A program made the translations under genes and the position numbers. A stretch of DNA of 64,000 nt from Candidatus Kuenenia stuttgartensis (GTDB taxonomy: Bacteria > Gemmatimonadota > Gemmatimonadetes > Gemmatimonadales > Gemmatimonadaceae). Under the pieces are notes generated by a model. It was not told the DNA's origin. It worked only from the letters and a program-made list of their open reading frames with translations, and did not search any database. Below, in pieces: positions 19,329 to 28,802 of the stretch (position 1 is its first letter; every line of letters starts with the position of its first letter). The stretch covers positions 1 to 64,000 of the forward strand of contig CALQGY020000003.1 in the NCBI GenBank assembly GCA_943330235.2, written 5' to 3'.

Positions 19329-20576
19329 ATGAGGCGCCGCCACCTCTGGCTCGCGGGCCTTGGCCTGTCAGCGGCGAGTCTCGCACCCATGCGCACCTTT
19401 GCGCAGTCGGCCGTCACGCGCACGGCCGTATCGCGCACCGAGGTCATCGCCGCGGCCGTGGCCAACAACCCGCGCACCGCCATCGTCACCGCGGACCGCG
19501 CCATCGCCTCGGCCGACGTGCGCGCGGCCCGTCAGTGGGACAACCCCATGTTCGGCGCGAGCTTCACCAAAGACGCGCCGCAGCAGCATTACACCGTGGA
19601 CCTGCCGCTGGATGCGTGGTGGCTGCGCGCGCCGCGCGTGTCAGCCGCCGAATCGGGGCGTGATGCCACCGCCCTGCGGCTGCAATTTGAAATACGGAGC
19701 ATCGCGCTGGATGCGGACACCGCCTACACGCGTGCACAATTGGCGATGGCACGCAGTCGCTTGTCGGCGCGCACCGCGGGCGACGCGGATAGTCTGCTGG
19801 TGCTCGCGCGCGTGCGACGCGACGCGGGCGACGCGAGTCAGCTGGACGTCGAACTCGCCTCGGTGTTTGCGGGGCAGGCGCGCAATCTGGCCAGTGCCGA
19901 TTCGCTCGCCGCGCGTGCCGCGCTGCTGGCCATGCAAACGATGATGGGGCTCGCGGCCGATGCGCCGTCCATCAGTGTATCTGACTCGCTGACTCTCGAG
20001 CGTGCGGACGATGACGGTCGCACCACCACGTCGCCGCTGGCGCTGGGCGCGGTGGCCCGCGAGGTGCAGGCCGCTGAATCGCGGTTGCTGGCCGAACAGC
20101 GTCGCCGGTTTGGCGCGCCATCGTTGTCGCTGGGCGTGGAGACGGCCAATCCCGACGGTCCCGCGGGCGCGCTGCCCACGGTGGGGCTGTCCATTCCCTT
20201 CCCGCTGTTTCATCGCAACGAAGCGGGCATTGCCGGCGCGCGCGCGGAGCTCGCACGGGCGCAAGCAGTGCAGGCGCTGACGCGACTGGAATCGAGTGCG
20301 GCCGTGTTGGCGGCACGTCGGGATGCCGACGCGGCGCGCGCACGGGCCGAGCGGAGCGCGACGCTCGTGGCATCAGCGGATCGCATCACGGCCATGTCAT
20401 TGCTGGCCTATCGCGAAGGCGCGTCCACCCTGCTGGTCGTACTCGAGGCGCAGCGGACCGCGCGCGAGACGCTGTTGCAATACTTCGAAGATGTGGCCGC
20501 GTCGCGTGTCGCGACGAGCGTGCTCCGTCTGTTGACGACTCCTGTTACAACTCCTGCTCCCGAGACCCGTCCGTGA
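19329..20576 (+). CDS. TolC/CzcC-family outer membrane efflux protein
   Basis: First gene of the RND operon; alpha-helical OEP-type sequence (RAARQWDNPMFGASF..., GAPSLSLGVETANPDGPAGALPTVGLSIPFPLFHRNEAGIAGARAELARAQA). Confidence 0.88.
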   Translation: MRRRHLWLAGLGLSAASLAPMRTFAQSAVTRTAVSRTEVIAAAVANNPRTAIVTADRAIASADVRAARQWDNPMFGASFTKDAPQQHYTVDLPLDAWWLRAPRVSAAESGRDATALRLQFEIRSIALDADTAYTRAQLAMARSRLSARTAGDADSLLVLARVRRDAGDASQLDVELASVFAGQARNLASADSLAARAALLAMQTMMGLAADAPSISVSDSLTLERADDDGRTTTSPLALGAVAREVQAAESRLLAEQRRRFGAPSLSLGVETANPDGPAGALPTVGLSIPFPLFHRNEAGIAGARAELARAQAVQALTRLESSAAVLAARRDADAARARAERSATLVASADRITAMSLLAYREGASTLLVVLEAQRTARETLLQYFEDVAASRVATSVLRLLTTPVTTPAPETRP

Positions 20577-21637
20577 TGCGCTCTCCTATTCCGTTCGCGC
20601 TGCCGATGAGCGCCTTGTTGTTCGTCGTCGCGTGTGGTGCAGACAAAGACGACGCCGCCGAGGAAGCCGCGAAGGTCACGCCGTCAGTAGCGGCGGCGGT
20701 GGATACCGTGCGCGTCGGCGCGTTTTCCGAAACGGTGGATGGTGTGGGTGCGGTGGTCGCGCGCACGGGGCATGTGGCCTCGCTGGCCGCGCCGGCCCCC
20801 ACGCGTATCGCCAAGATTTACGTGGCGCTGGGTGATCATGTCGCGGCCAACGCGCCGCTGGTGGACTTCGAGCAGCCCGCGTTCGACGCCGCGGTGGCGA
20901 GTGCGGACGCTGCGTTGCGCGCCGCGGAGCTGGCGGCCGCGCGCGCCACGCGATTGGTGGAGGCGGGCGTCGTGCCACGCAAGGACGCGGAGGCCGCGAC
21001 CGCCGACCTGGAAGCCGCACGACTGGCCGCCGTGACCGCGCGACGCGCGCGCGAACTCGCGCACGTCACCGCGCCGTTTGCGGGCGTGGTAACACGCCTT
21101 TCCGTCGCGATGGGCGCGAACGTGGATGTGGGGCAACCGCTGGTGGAGATCACCGATCCGTCGCAATTGGACGTGGTGGTGCCCGTGGCGCCGGGCGATG
21201 CGGGGCATATTCGCGCGGGGCAGACGGCGCGTCTGTTTGAAGGGACCGGCGCGGATACCGTCGCCATCGGCGACGCGCGCGTTGCCGACGTGTCGGCCGT
21301 GGTGGACAGCCTCAGTCGCGGCGTGCCGGTGCGCCTGTCGCTTGGCCGGACGGCGCGCGTGCTGCGCATTGGCGAGTCCGTATTTGCACGGGTGCTGGTG
21401 TCGCAGCATACCAACGCCATTGTGATTGCTGACGACGCGCTCGTGCCCACTGGCGAGGGTTTCCATGTGTTTGTGGTGGATAGCGCGGGCGTCGCGCACG
21501 CGCGGCCGGTGACGGTGGGCGCGCGCATGGATCATCGCATCTGGGTGAGTGAGGGGCTCAAGGCCGGTGAAGTGATCGTCACGAAGGGCGCGTACGGCAT
21601 GGATGAAGGCGCGCGTGTGGTGGGCGGCAAGCCGTGA
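20573..21637 (+). CDS. RND efflux periplasmic adaptor (membrane fusion protein)
   Basis: Lipoprotein-like start (LFVVACGAD); biotinyl-lipoyl-like halves ARTGHVASLAAPAPTRIAKIYVALGDHVAANAPLVDFE and AHVTAPFAGVVTRLSVAMGANVDVGQPLVEI; overlaps the TolC-family stop. Confidence 0.92.
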   Translation: MMRSPIPFALPMSALLFVVACGADKDDAAEEAAKVTPSVAAAVDTVRVGAFSETVDGVGAVVARTGHVASLAAPAPTRIAKIYVALGDHVAANAPLVDFEQPAFDAAVASADAALRAAELAAARATRLVEAGVVPRKDAEAATADLEAARLAAVTARRARELAHVTAPFAGVVTRLSVAMGANVDVGQPLVEITDPSQLDVVVPVAPGDAGHIRAGQTARLFEGTGADTVAIGDARVADVSAVVDSLSRGVPVRLSLGRTARVLRIGESVFARVLVSQHTNAIVIADDALVPTGEGFHVFVVDSAGVAHARPVTVGARMDHRIWVSEGLKAGEVIVTKGAYGMDEGARVVGGKP

Positions 21638-24600
21638 GTCACGACGCACAGCACGACGCACAGCACGACTCACAGCACGACGCAGAGCACGACGGACAGC
21701 AAGGCGCCAAGCCGGACGCATCGCCACGCGATGCCTCGTCGAAACAACGAGGCGGCATCGCGTTATTCGATCTGTTGGCGACGCAGCGACGCTTCATTTA
21801 TCTCGTGGTGGCGTTACTGAGCGTGGCGGGCATCTGGTCGGCCACACGCCTGCCGTCAGCCATCTACCCCGAGCTGGTGTTTCCGCGCATCACCATTGTG
21901 GTGCAGGGCTCGTCGCTGGGAGCGCGGCAGGTGGTGTTCGCCGTGACGCGCCCGATCGAGGAAGCGGTCAGCATCGTGCCTGGCGTGGAGCGCGTGAAGT
22001 CGCGTTCGATTCGCGGGTCGAGCGAGATCAACATCTCGTTCGCCGAGAATACCGATATGGCGTATGCGCTACAGTTGGTGCGCACACGCGTCGATCAGAT
22101 TCGCGCGGAGCTGCCGGCGGGGTTGAGCATTGAGGTGGAGCGTCTGGCGCCGGCGCTGTTCCCCATCATTTCGTACAATCTTGAAGGCGGCGACGCGGCC
22201 ACACTGTACGACATCGCGCGATACCAGATTCGCCCTGTGATGGCGCGCGTCCCCGGTGTCGGGCGCGTGGACGTGCAAGGCACCGACATTCGCGAAATCG
22301 AAGTGGTGGCCGATCCGGCACGACTGACCGCGGCGCGATTGACCTACGAGCAACTGGCCGCCGCCATTCGCGAAAATATCACGGTCAACGCCGTGGGTCG
22401 CGTGGCGCAGGACTACAAGCAGTATCTCGTCATCACGGCGCAGGAAGCGCATTCGGCCGACGATGTGGCCAACGTGGTGGTCGCCCCCGGCGTACGCGTG
22501 CGCGATCTCGCCACCGTGGTGTTGGGCACGGAGGATCACGTGCGCATCATCTCGGGCAACGGGCATCCGGCGGCGCTGCTGAACGTGACGCGGCAGACGG
22601 GCGGCAACACGGTGGCCATCGCCGACAGCATTGCCGGCGTGGCGCGGGCGCTGCGCCCCACGTTACCCGCCGGTGTGCGGCTCGTGCCGGTGTACGATCA
22701 GTCGGAGCTCGTGCGCGACGCCGTGGCCTCGGTGCGTGACGCGATGCTCGTGGGTGCGGGGCTGGCGGTACTGGTGCTGCTGCTCTTCCTGCGCGAGTGG
22801 CGCATTACCGCGATCAGCGCATCGGCCATTCCGCTGACGCTCGTGATTACGGTGCTGTGCATGCGCGTCTTCGGGCAGACGTTCAACCTGATGACGCTGG
22901 GTGCGATGGCGATTGCGATTGGCTTGGTGATTGACGATGCCGTGGTGGTCACCGAGAACATCGCGCGTCACCTGCAGTTTGAGCCCAGTCGGCGGCTGGC
23001 CATTCGCGGCGCGCTGCAGGAACTGTTGTGGCCGGTGACGTCGTCCACCATCACGACGGTGGTGGTGTTCGTGCCGCTCGGGCTACTCAAAGGCGTCACG
23101 GGCCAGTTCTTTGCCGCGCTCTCGTTGACGCTGACGGTGAGTGTGCTGGTGTCCCTCGTGCTGGCGCTGACGCTCATTCCGCTGCTGAGCCAGCAGTGGC
23201 TGCGCGATGCCGCCGCGGAGCAGGCCGTTGCCTCGCGCAGCGTTGGCGCGACAATCGGTCGGCTGCTGGATGCGCTCACGCGCGCGTACGAGCGGCTGCT
23301 GGACGCGCTGTTGCATCGTGTGGGATTGGTGCTGGCGGTCGCGGCATTGCTGATCGCGGGCGGCGTGTTCACCTATCGCGCGCTGGGAACGGGCTTTCTG
23401 CCGGACATGGACGAGGGGTCGTTCATTTTGGACTACGTGACGCCCGGCGGCACGGCGTTGGCGGAGACCGACCGGCAGCTGCACATCGTGGAGAAGATTC
23501 TGGCGGAGACGCCGGAAATTGTGGGCACGTCGCGTCGCACCGGCGCGGAGCTGGGGCTCTTCGCGACCGAGCAGAACACCGGCGATATCGCCGCGCGACT
23601 CACGCGGCGTTCGGTGCGGGACCGCGGCATTCTCGAGGTCATCGACGACGTCCGCACGCGGGTGGAGTCGGCAGTGCCGCGCATGCGCGTGGAGTTCGTG
23701 CAGATCCTGTCCGATGTGCTCGACGACCTCTCGGGCGCGGCGTCGCCGGTGGAGATCAAGCTGTTCGGGCCTGACCTGGCCGCGCTGGAGGCGTACGCCG
23801 GCACGCTCTCGGAGAAGATTGAGAAGGTGGAGGGGTTGGAGGATTTCTACTCGGGGTTGGCGGAGCCCAGCGCGGAGCTGGCGATGTCCGTCCGGAGCGG
23901 CGACGCCGTGCGCGTGGGATTGACCGCCGATCAGGTGAGTGCTGCGGTGGGCGGTGCGTTGTTGGGCGTGGAAGCCGGCGAGATTCGCCTCGACGACCGG
24001 TCCATCGGTATCCGCGTGCGTGCGCCCGATTCGGTGCGATTCGACGCCACGCGACTGGGGGCGCTCCCCGTGCTGTCCCCGTCGACGGCGCAGGCCGTTC
24101 CCCTGGCATCGCTGGCGTCGTTTTCGGCGCAGGATGTGCGCAGCGAACATCTGCGCGAGGATCAGCAGCAGGTGATCATCATGACCGCCGGCGTGGAGAC
24201 GCGTCCGCTCAGCGAGGTGATCACCGACGTGAAAGCCATTCTGGCGGCGGTGCCGGCGCCGACGGGCGTGCGAGTGGAGTTGGGTGGCCGCTACGCCAGC
24301 CAGCAGGAGGCGTTCGAGTCGCTGCTGCTGGTGCTCGCGCTGGCCGCGCTTAGCGTGACGGCGGTGATGGTGGTGCAGTTCCGGTCGTTCCTCGAGCCGC
24401 TGGTGGTGCTGCTGGCCGCCCCCCTGTCGTTTGTCGGTGCGTTCGCCGCGCTGCTGGTGACGGGCACCGCGCTCAACGTATCGAGCTTCATGGGGCTCAT
24501 TCTACTGGTCGGACTGATCGTAAAAAACGGCATCATTTTGCTGGACTTCACGCGCCATCGCATGCTGGAGGGCGGCGTGGATCTGGAGACCGGCCTGCGC

Positions 24601-24816
24601 GAGGCCGCGCGCGTGCGGCTTCGTCCCATCCTGATGACGACGCTGTGCACGCTGTTCGGGCTGGCGCCGCTGGCCCTTGGCTGGGGCGCGGGTAGCGAAC
24701 TGCAGAAGCCGCTGGCCTTGGCGGTGATGGGCGGCTTGGCGCTATCGACGCCCATTACGCTGATCGTGGTGCCGGTGCTGCTGGTGGCGATCCGCGGGCG
24801 GTCGCACCGGCTTTAG
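21634..24816 (+). CDS. RND efflux permease (AcrB/CusA superfamily) with His/Asp-rich N-terminus
   Basis: GLVIDDAVVVTENIARHL, GFLPDMDEGSF, typical 1060-aa length; GTG start giving MSHDAQHDAQHDSQHDAEHDGQQ. Confidence 0.95.
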   Translation: MSHDAQHDAQHDSQHDAEHDGQQGAKPDASPRDASSKQRGGIALFDLLATQRRFIYLVVALLSVAGIWSATRLPSAIYPELVFPRITIVVQGSSLGARQVVFAVTRPIEEAVSIVPGVERVKSRSIRGSSEINISFAENTDMAYALQLVRTRVDQIRAELPAGLSIEVERLAPALFPIISYNLEGGDAATLYDIARYQIRPVMARVPGVGRVDVQGTDIREIEVVADPARLTAARLTYEQLAAAIRENITVNAVGRVAQDYKQYLVITAQEAHSADDVANVVVAPGVRVRDLATVVLGTEDHVRIISGNGHPAALLNVTRQTGGNTVAIADSIAGVARALRPTLPAGVRLVPVYDQSELVRDAVASVRDAMLVGAGLAVLVLLLFLREWRITAISASAIPLTLVITVLCMRVFGQTFNLMTLGAMAIAIGLVIDDAVVVTENIARHLQFEPSRRLAIRGALQELLWPVTSSTITTVVVFVPLGLLKGVTGQFFAALSLTLTVSVLVSLVLALTLIPLLSQQWLRDAAAEQAVASRSVGATIGRLLDALTRAYERLLDALLHRVGLVLAVAALLIAGGVFTYRALGTGFLPDMDEGSFILDYVTPGGTALAETDRQLHIVEKILAETPEIVGTSRRTGAELGLFATEQNTGDIAARLTRRSVRDRGILEVIDDVRTRVESAVPRMRVEFVQILSDVLDDLSGAASPVEIKLFGPDLAALEAYAGTLSEKIEKVEGLEDFYSGLAEPSAELAMSVRSGDAVRVGLTADQVSAAVGGALLGVEAGEIRLDDRSIGIRVRAPDSVRFDATRLGALPVLSPSTAQAVPLASLASFSAQDVRSEHLREDQQQVIIMTAGVETRPLSEVITDVKAILAAVPAPTGVRVELGGRYASQQEAFESLLLVLALAALSVTAVMVVQFRSFLEPLVVLLAAPLSFVGAFAALLVTGTALNVSSFMGLILLVGLIVKNGIILLDFTRHRMLEGGVDLETGLREAARVRLRPILMTTLCTLFGLAPLALGWGAGSELQKPLALAVMGGLALSTPITLIVVPVLLVAIRGRSHRL

Positions 24817-24834
24817 GTGCACGGACCGAACGGC

Positions 24835-24990
24835 CACGACATCCGGAGTCGCAGGACCGAGACACTGATGCCGGATCGAGGCGGCAGAGGTGCACGCGGC
24901 GTGAGCCATGCGGCCGCTCACCCCCTGCGCCCTGCCTCAGGTCCTCGATCCGGCGACTCCAAGCGAAGCAGAGATCTTAGCGCTGCGCCC
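24835..24990. repeat. Diverged dispersed copy of the 12452-12930 intergenic repeat
   Basis: cacgacatccggagtcgcaggaccgag...gcagaggtgcacgcggcgtgagccatgcggccgctcaccccctgcgccctgcctcaggtcctcgatccggcgactccaagcgaagcagagatct aligns by eye with the 184-bp unit. Confidence 0.85.
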
Positions 24991-25022
24991 GCCTCCGTGC
25001 CCCTTCTAAGCGCCCCTCAAGC

Positions 25023-25883
25023 TCAGCGCCCCTCAAGCACCTGCACCCCCTCGCCCACGCGCACCGTGCCCGCCACCGCATGCGTCGCGTTCATGCCGAA
25101 CATCACCAGCCCATCCTGCACCCGGTAGTTCGCCAACGTGCGCAGCGGCTCCACACCGCCGTTCGCCGTCGCGGGATCCAGCGTCGTCATCACGCAGCGC
25201 GAGCACGGTGACCCCACCGCAATCTCCGCCGATCCCACACGCAGGCGCACCCACGTATCCTCCTCGTGCGCGGCGGTCTGCGCGAGCAGGATGTTCGGGC
25301 GAAAGCGCGCCGCCGACATCGGTGCCACGCCCAGCGTCGCGAGTCGCGCATTCAGCGCATCCACGCTGGCCTGTCCCAGCAGCAGCAGCGGCGCCCCGTC
25401 CGTGAAGGCCACGCGGCGTCCCGCGTTGGGCAGCACCCCCGCGTACTTCGGCGCCAGTGGTCGCTGTGCCTGCTCGGCCAAACGCACCAAGCGGCAGGGC
25501 TTCCCCAACACGTGCGTGAACCACTGCGCCGGCGCATCGCCCGCGTCATGCGCGTCGAGGGTGTCGTCCCACACCGTGACCGAGCGCGTTGTCCGCGCCG
25601 ACGGGACCTCAACGAGCAGCGCCTCGACGCCGGGACCCGCAAGCCAGAGCGCGCCGTCCACATTCACGCGCATCCCCAGCGTCTCGACGGCATCAACGAA
25701 TCGCGGCCGCACCAGTGCAAGTCGCGGCGTATCGCGCGCCGTGATCTGCATGCCGTGCGCATCTACCACCAGCCACCGTCGATCCCCCACCGCCCCGCGG
25801 TCGTCCAGCACCATGGTATCGACAGCAATCGCGGCCGCGGACTTGATTGGATGCACAAACAGACCACCCACTCGCGGACTCAT
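25023..25883 (-). CDS. MOSC-domain protein with N-terminal MOSC beta-barrel
   Basis: MSPRVGGLFVHPIKSAAAIAVDTMVLDDRGAVGDRRWLVVDAHGMQITARDTPRLALV...; RFRPNILLAQ, GSPCSRCVMTTLDPATA. Confidence 0.93.
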   Translation of the reverse strand: MSPRVGGLFVHPIKSAAAIAVDTMVLDDRGAVGDRRWLVVDAHGMQITARDTPRLALVRPRFVDAVETLGMRVNVDGALWLAGPGVEALLVEVPSARTTRSVTVWDDTLDAHDAGDAPAQWFTHVLGKPCRLVRLAEQAQRPLAPKYAGVLPNAGRRVAFTDGAPLLLLGQASVDALNARLATLGVAPMSAARFRPNILLAQTAAHEEDTWVRLRVGSAEIAVGSPCSRCVMTTLDPATANGGVEPLRTLANYRVQDGLVMFGMNATHAVAGTVRVGEGVQVLEGR

Positions 25884-25890
25884 TGGTGCC

Positions 25891-27276
25891 TCACGTGGCG
25901 CGCGCCTGTTGCCGGCGCCAGTACGCAAACACCGGGAGCCCGAGCGCCAACAAGGCCGCCCCGCGCGCCGCGTTGCCGGGATTGGACAGAATCGATCCGG
26001 CCACCACATACAGCGCCGCCGCGATGAACAGCAGCGTACTCACCGGATGCAACGGCGCGCGCACCGACGGGCGAAATCCCGTGCGGGCATCGCGCGCGCG
26101 GAGCACGAACAACGCCGCGGCCGTCGAGCCAAAAAAGATCCAGTCCGCGAACACCACGTAGTCCAGCAGTTGTCCGTACGTACCACTCAACAACAGCAGC
26201 AGCGCGACAATCCACTGGCCCACGAGCGCCGCCACCGGCGTGCGGGTCCGCGGATGCAGCTCGGCCATGCGCCGGAAGAATAGGCCGTCGGCGGCCATGG
26301 CTTGATACACACGGGCCGACATGAGAATGACCATGCCGAGGAACCCGACGGTGGAGGTCACGATGCCGAACGTGATGAGCGTGCGTCCGGCGGGGCCGAG
26401 ATACACGAACATCGTATCCGCAGCGGGCGCGGTGCTCGCGGCCAACCCCTCGACACCCAACGCGCGCAAGTACGCGATGTTCACCAGCATGTACGTGGCC
26501 ACCACCACCAGCACGCCGATGATGAGCGCGCGCGGGAGTGTGCGAGACGGATCCACCAACTCCTCAGCCACCGCGTTGGTCTGCTGCCATCCGCCGTACG
26601 AAAAGAGTACCGGCACCAACGCGGCGCCCATGGCCAGCACGGTGGCCAGTCCACCCACCGGCGCGACCAACGGAGCCGCGAGCGCGCCGGCCACCGACAC
26701 CGGCACGGGATGCGACGGCGTCAGCAGCAGCGCGGCGCACACCAGCACCGCGATAGCGGCGAGCTTGAGCATGGTCAGCACGTTCCCCGTGGTGGCCCCG
26801 ATGCGGACGCCCAAAATATTGAGCAGCGTGAGCACGGTGATCAGCCCAATCGCCAGCGGACGCGCCGATGTTGCCGGCCAGGACATCAGCGTGGCCACGT
26901 AGCTCGCCCCCGTCATGGCGACGGCGGCAATGGCCCCGGTGGCCATGATGAGGAACAACGCCCACCCGTACAGAAACGCGGGCAGCGGCCCCCAGGCATC
27001 GCGCAGATACACGTAGGTGCCGCCCGCATGCGGCCGCCGGGCGCCCAGCTCCGCATACACGAAGCCACCGATGATGGCCACGAGCGCGCCGAGCCCCCAG
27101 GCGGTCAGCGTGAGTCCCGCCGTCCCCACCCGCTGCGCCACCACGGACGGCGAGAGGAAGATGCCGGCGCCAATGATGCCACCCACCACCAACATGGTGC
27201 CGGAGAACGTCCCGAGGCGCGCGTCATAGCCGACGCCGCGCGGGGTGGAGCGATCCTGCGGAGAGGACGAAGCCAT
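25891..27276 (-). CDS. APC-family amino acid permease
   Basis: GTFSGTMLVVGGIIGAGIFLSPSVVAQRVGTAGLTLTAWGLGALVAIIGGFVYAELGARRPHAGGTYVYLRDAWGP; multiple TM segments. Confidence 0.93.
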   Translation of the reverse strand: MASSSPQDRSTPRGVGYDARLGTFSGTMLVVGGIIGAGIFLSPSVVAQRVGTAGLTLTAWGLGALVAIIGGFVYAELGARRPHAGGTYVYLRDAWGPLPAFLYGWALFLIMATGAIAAVAMTGASYVATLMSWPATSARPLAIGLITVLTLLNILGVRIGATTGNVLTMLKLAAIAVLVCAALLLTPSHPVPVSVAGALAAPLVAPVGGLATVLAMGAALVPVLFSYGGWQQTNAVAEELVDPSRTLPRALIIGVLVVVATYMLVNIAYLRALGVEGLAASTAPAADTMFVYLGPAGRTLITFGIVTSTVGFLGMVILMSARVYQAMAADGLFFRRMAELHPRTRTPVAALVGQWIVALLLLLSGTYGQLLDYVVFADWIFFGSTAAALFVLRARDARTGFRPSVRAPLHPVSTLLFIAAALYVVAGSILSNPGNAARGAALLALGLPVFAYWRRQQARAT

Positions 27277-27362
27277 GGCCGCAAAGTGCACCGTATACAT
27301 TTCGGGCGCTACCAGTACGCGCCCCTGTCGTCGTCGCCTTCTGTCCCCTCGCCGTCCCGTCC

Positions 27363-28802
27363 ATGACATCTCGGCACCGATCCCGCCTGTTGGCGCCAGC
27401 CATGTTGGCGCCAGCCCTGCTGGCGGCCACCACGTTGTTGGCCTCCGTCGCCGCACCGTGGTGCGCGCCACTCGCCGCGCAGTCACCGTCACCGTCGGCA
27501 GCACGCGCCGTAGTCCCGTTCGAAAAATTCACGCTCCCCAACGGCCTCGAAGTCATTCTGCATGTGGACCGCTCGGTGCCCATCGTGACGGTGAACACGT
27601 GGTATAAGGTGGGCTCGGGTGACGAGAAGCCGGGGCGCACGGGCTTCGCGCATCTCTTTGAGCACATCATGTTCATGGGCTCGGAGCACGTGCCCGTCGG
27701 CAAGTTTGACGAGTGGCTGGAAGCGGCGGGCGCGAACAACAACGGCTCGACGACCTTCGACCGCACCAACTACTACGAGACGGGCCCGTCCAACGCGTTG
27801 CCGCTTATGCTCTGGCTGGACGCGGATCGTATGGGCTGGCTGCTGCCGAGCATGGACAAGCCCAAAGTGGACCTGCAGCGCGACGTCGTGAAGAATGAGC
27901 GGCGGCAGAGCTACGACAACGCACCCTACGGTCGCGCGTTCGAAACGATGCTGCCCGTGATGTTTCCGGCGGACCATCCGTATTCGTGGCCGACTATCGG
28001 CTCGATGACGGACCTCAGTGCTGCGTCGCTGGACGACGTCAAGGCATTCTTCCGCACGTACTACGCGCCCAACAACGCCAGCATCGCCATCGCCGGCGAC
28101 TTCAATCCGGATTCGGCCAAGGCGTGGGTCCGCACGTACTTCAACAGCGTGCCGCGCAACGCGACCACACCCGTGCGTCCGGTTGTTCCCGCGCCGCGGC
28201 TGACGAAGGACACGGTGTTGGTGATGGAAGATCGCGTGCAACTGCCGCGACTGTACTACACGTGGCATGGCACGAAGTCGCTGGCCGCCGACGAACCGGC
28301 GTTGGATGCACTCACCGAAATTCTCGCCGGCGGAAAGAGCTCGCGCCTGTATCGCACGCTCGTCTACGAGAAGCAGATCGCGCAGGACGTGGGCATGGGC
28401 AATCAGGCCAGCAAGCTCGATGGACTCATCCTCTTGCAGGGCACGGCCAAGCCGGGCGTGCATCCGCGCCAACTGGCGGCCGAATTCGACGCGGCCATTC
28501 GCGACATCGCCGACCGCGGCATCACCGACCGAGAACTCACGCGCGTGAAGAACGGGGTGCGCGCGTCCATGCTGGACGAACTGTCGTCCGTCCTCGGCAA
28601 GGCGGATCGCCTGAATTACTACAACTACTTCGCCGGGACGCCGGACTTCTTCGCGCAGGATCAGGCGCGCTACGAAGCGCTCACCGCCGCCGACGTGCAG
28701 CGCGTCGCGAAGCAGTATCTCCTCAGCCGCCCGAAGATCATCATGACCGTGGTCCCCGAAGGAAAGCTGGATCTCGCGTTCACGGCCGGAGGGGCCCGCT
28801 AA
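27363..28802 (+). CDS. M16-family zinc metalloprotease (pitrilysin-like), catalytic subunit
   Basis: HLFEHIMFMGSEH (HxxEH) with downstream Glu region; signal peptide. Confidence 0.94.
   Translation: MTSRHRSRLLAPAMLAPALLAATTLLASVAAPWCAPLAAQSPSPSAARAVVPFEKFTLPNGLEVILHVDRSVPIVTVNTWYKVGSGDEKPGRTGFAHLFEHIMFMGSEHVPVGKFDEWLEAAGANNNGSTTFDRTNYYETGPSNALPLMLWLDADRMGWLLPSMDKPKVDLQRDVVKNERRQSYDNAPYGRAFETMLPVMFPADHPYSWPTIGSMTDLSAASLDDVKAFFRTYYAPNNASIAIAGDFNPDSAKAWVRTYFNSVPRNATTPVRPVVPAPRLTKDTVLVMEDRVQLPRLYYTWHGTKSLAADEPALDALTEILAGGKSSRLYRTLVYEKQIAQDVGMGNQASKLDGLILLQGTAKPGVHPRQLAAEFDAAIRDIADRGITDRELTRVKNGVRASMLDELSSVLGKADRLNYYNYFAGTPDFFAQDQARYEALTAADVQRVAKQYLLSRPKIIMTVVPEGKLDLAFTAGGAR

Noticed and set aside
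21634-24816. Calling the RND permease a heavy-metal (CzcA/CusA) pump because of the His-rich N-terminus
   Set aside because: TM motif GLVIDDAVVVTENI fits the HAE type better; substrate cannot be assigned from sequence.
26302-27366. 354-aa plus-strand ORF antisense to the APC permease
   Set aside because: R/H/G/E-rich with no recognisable family; permease on the minus strand is clear.
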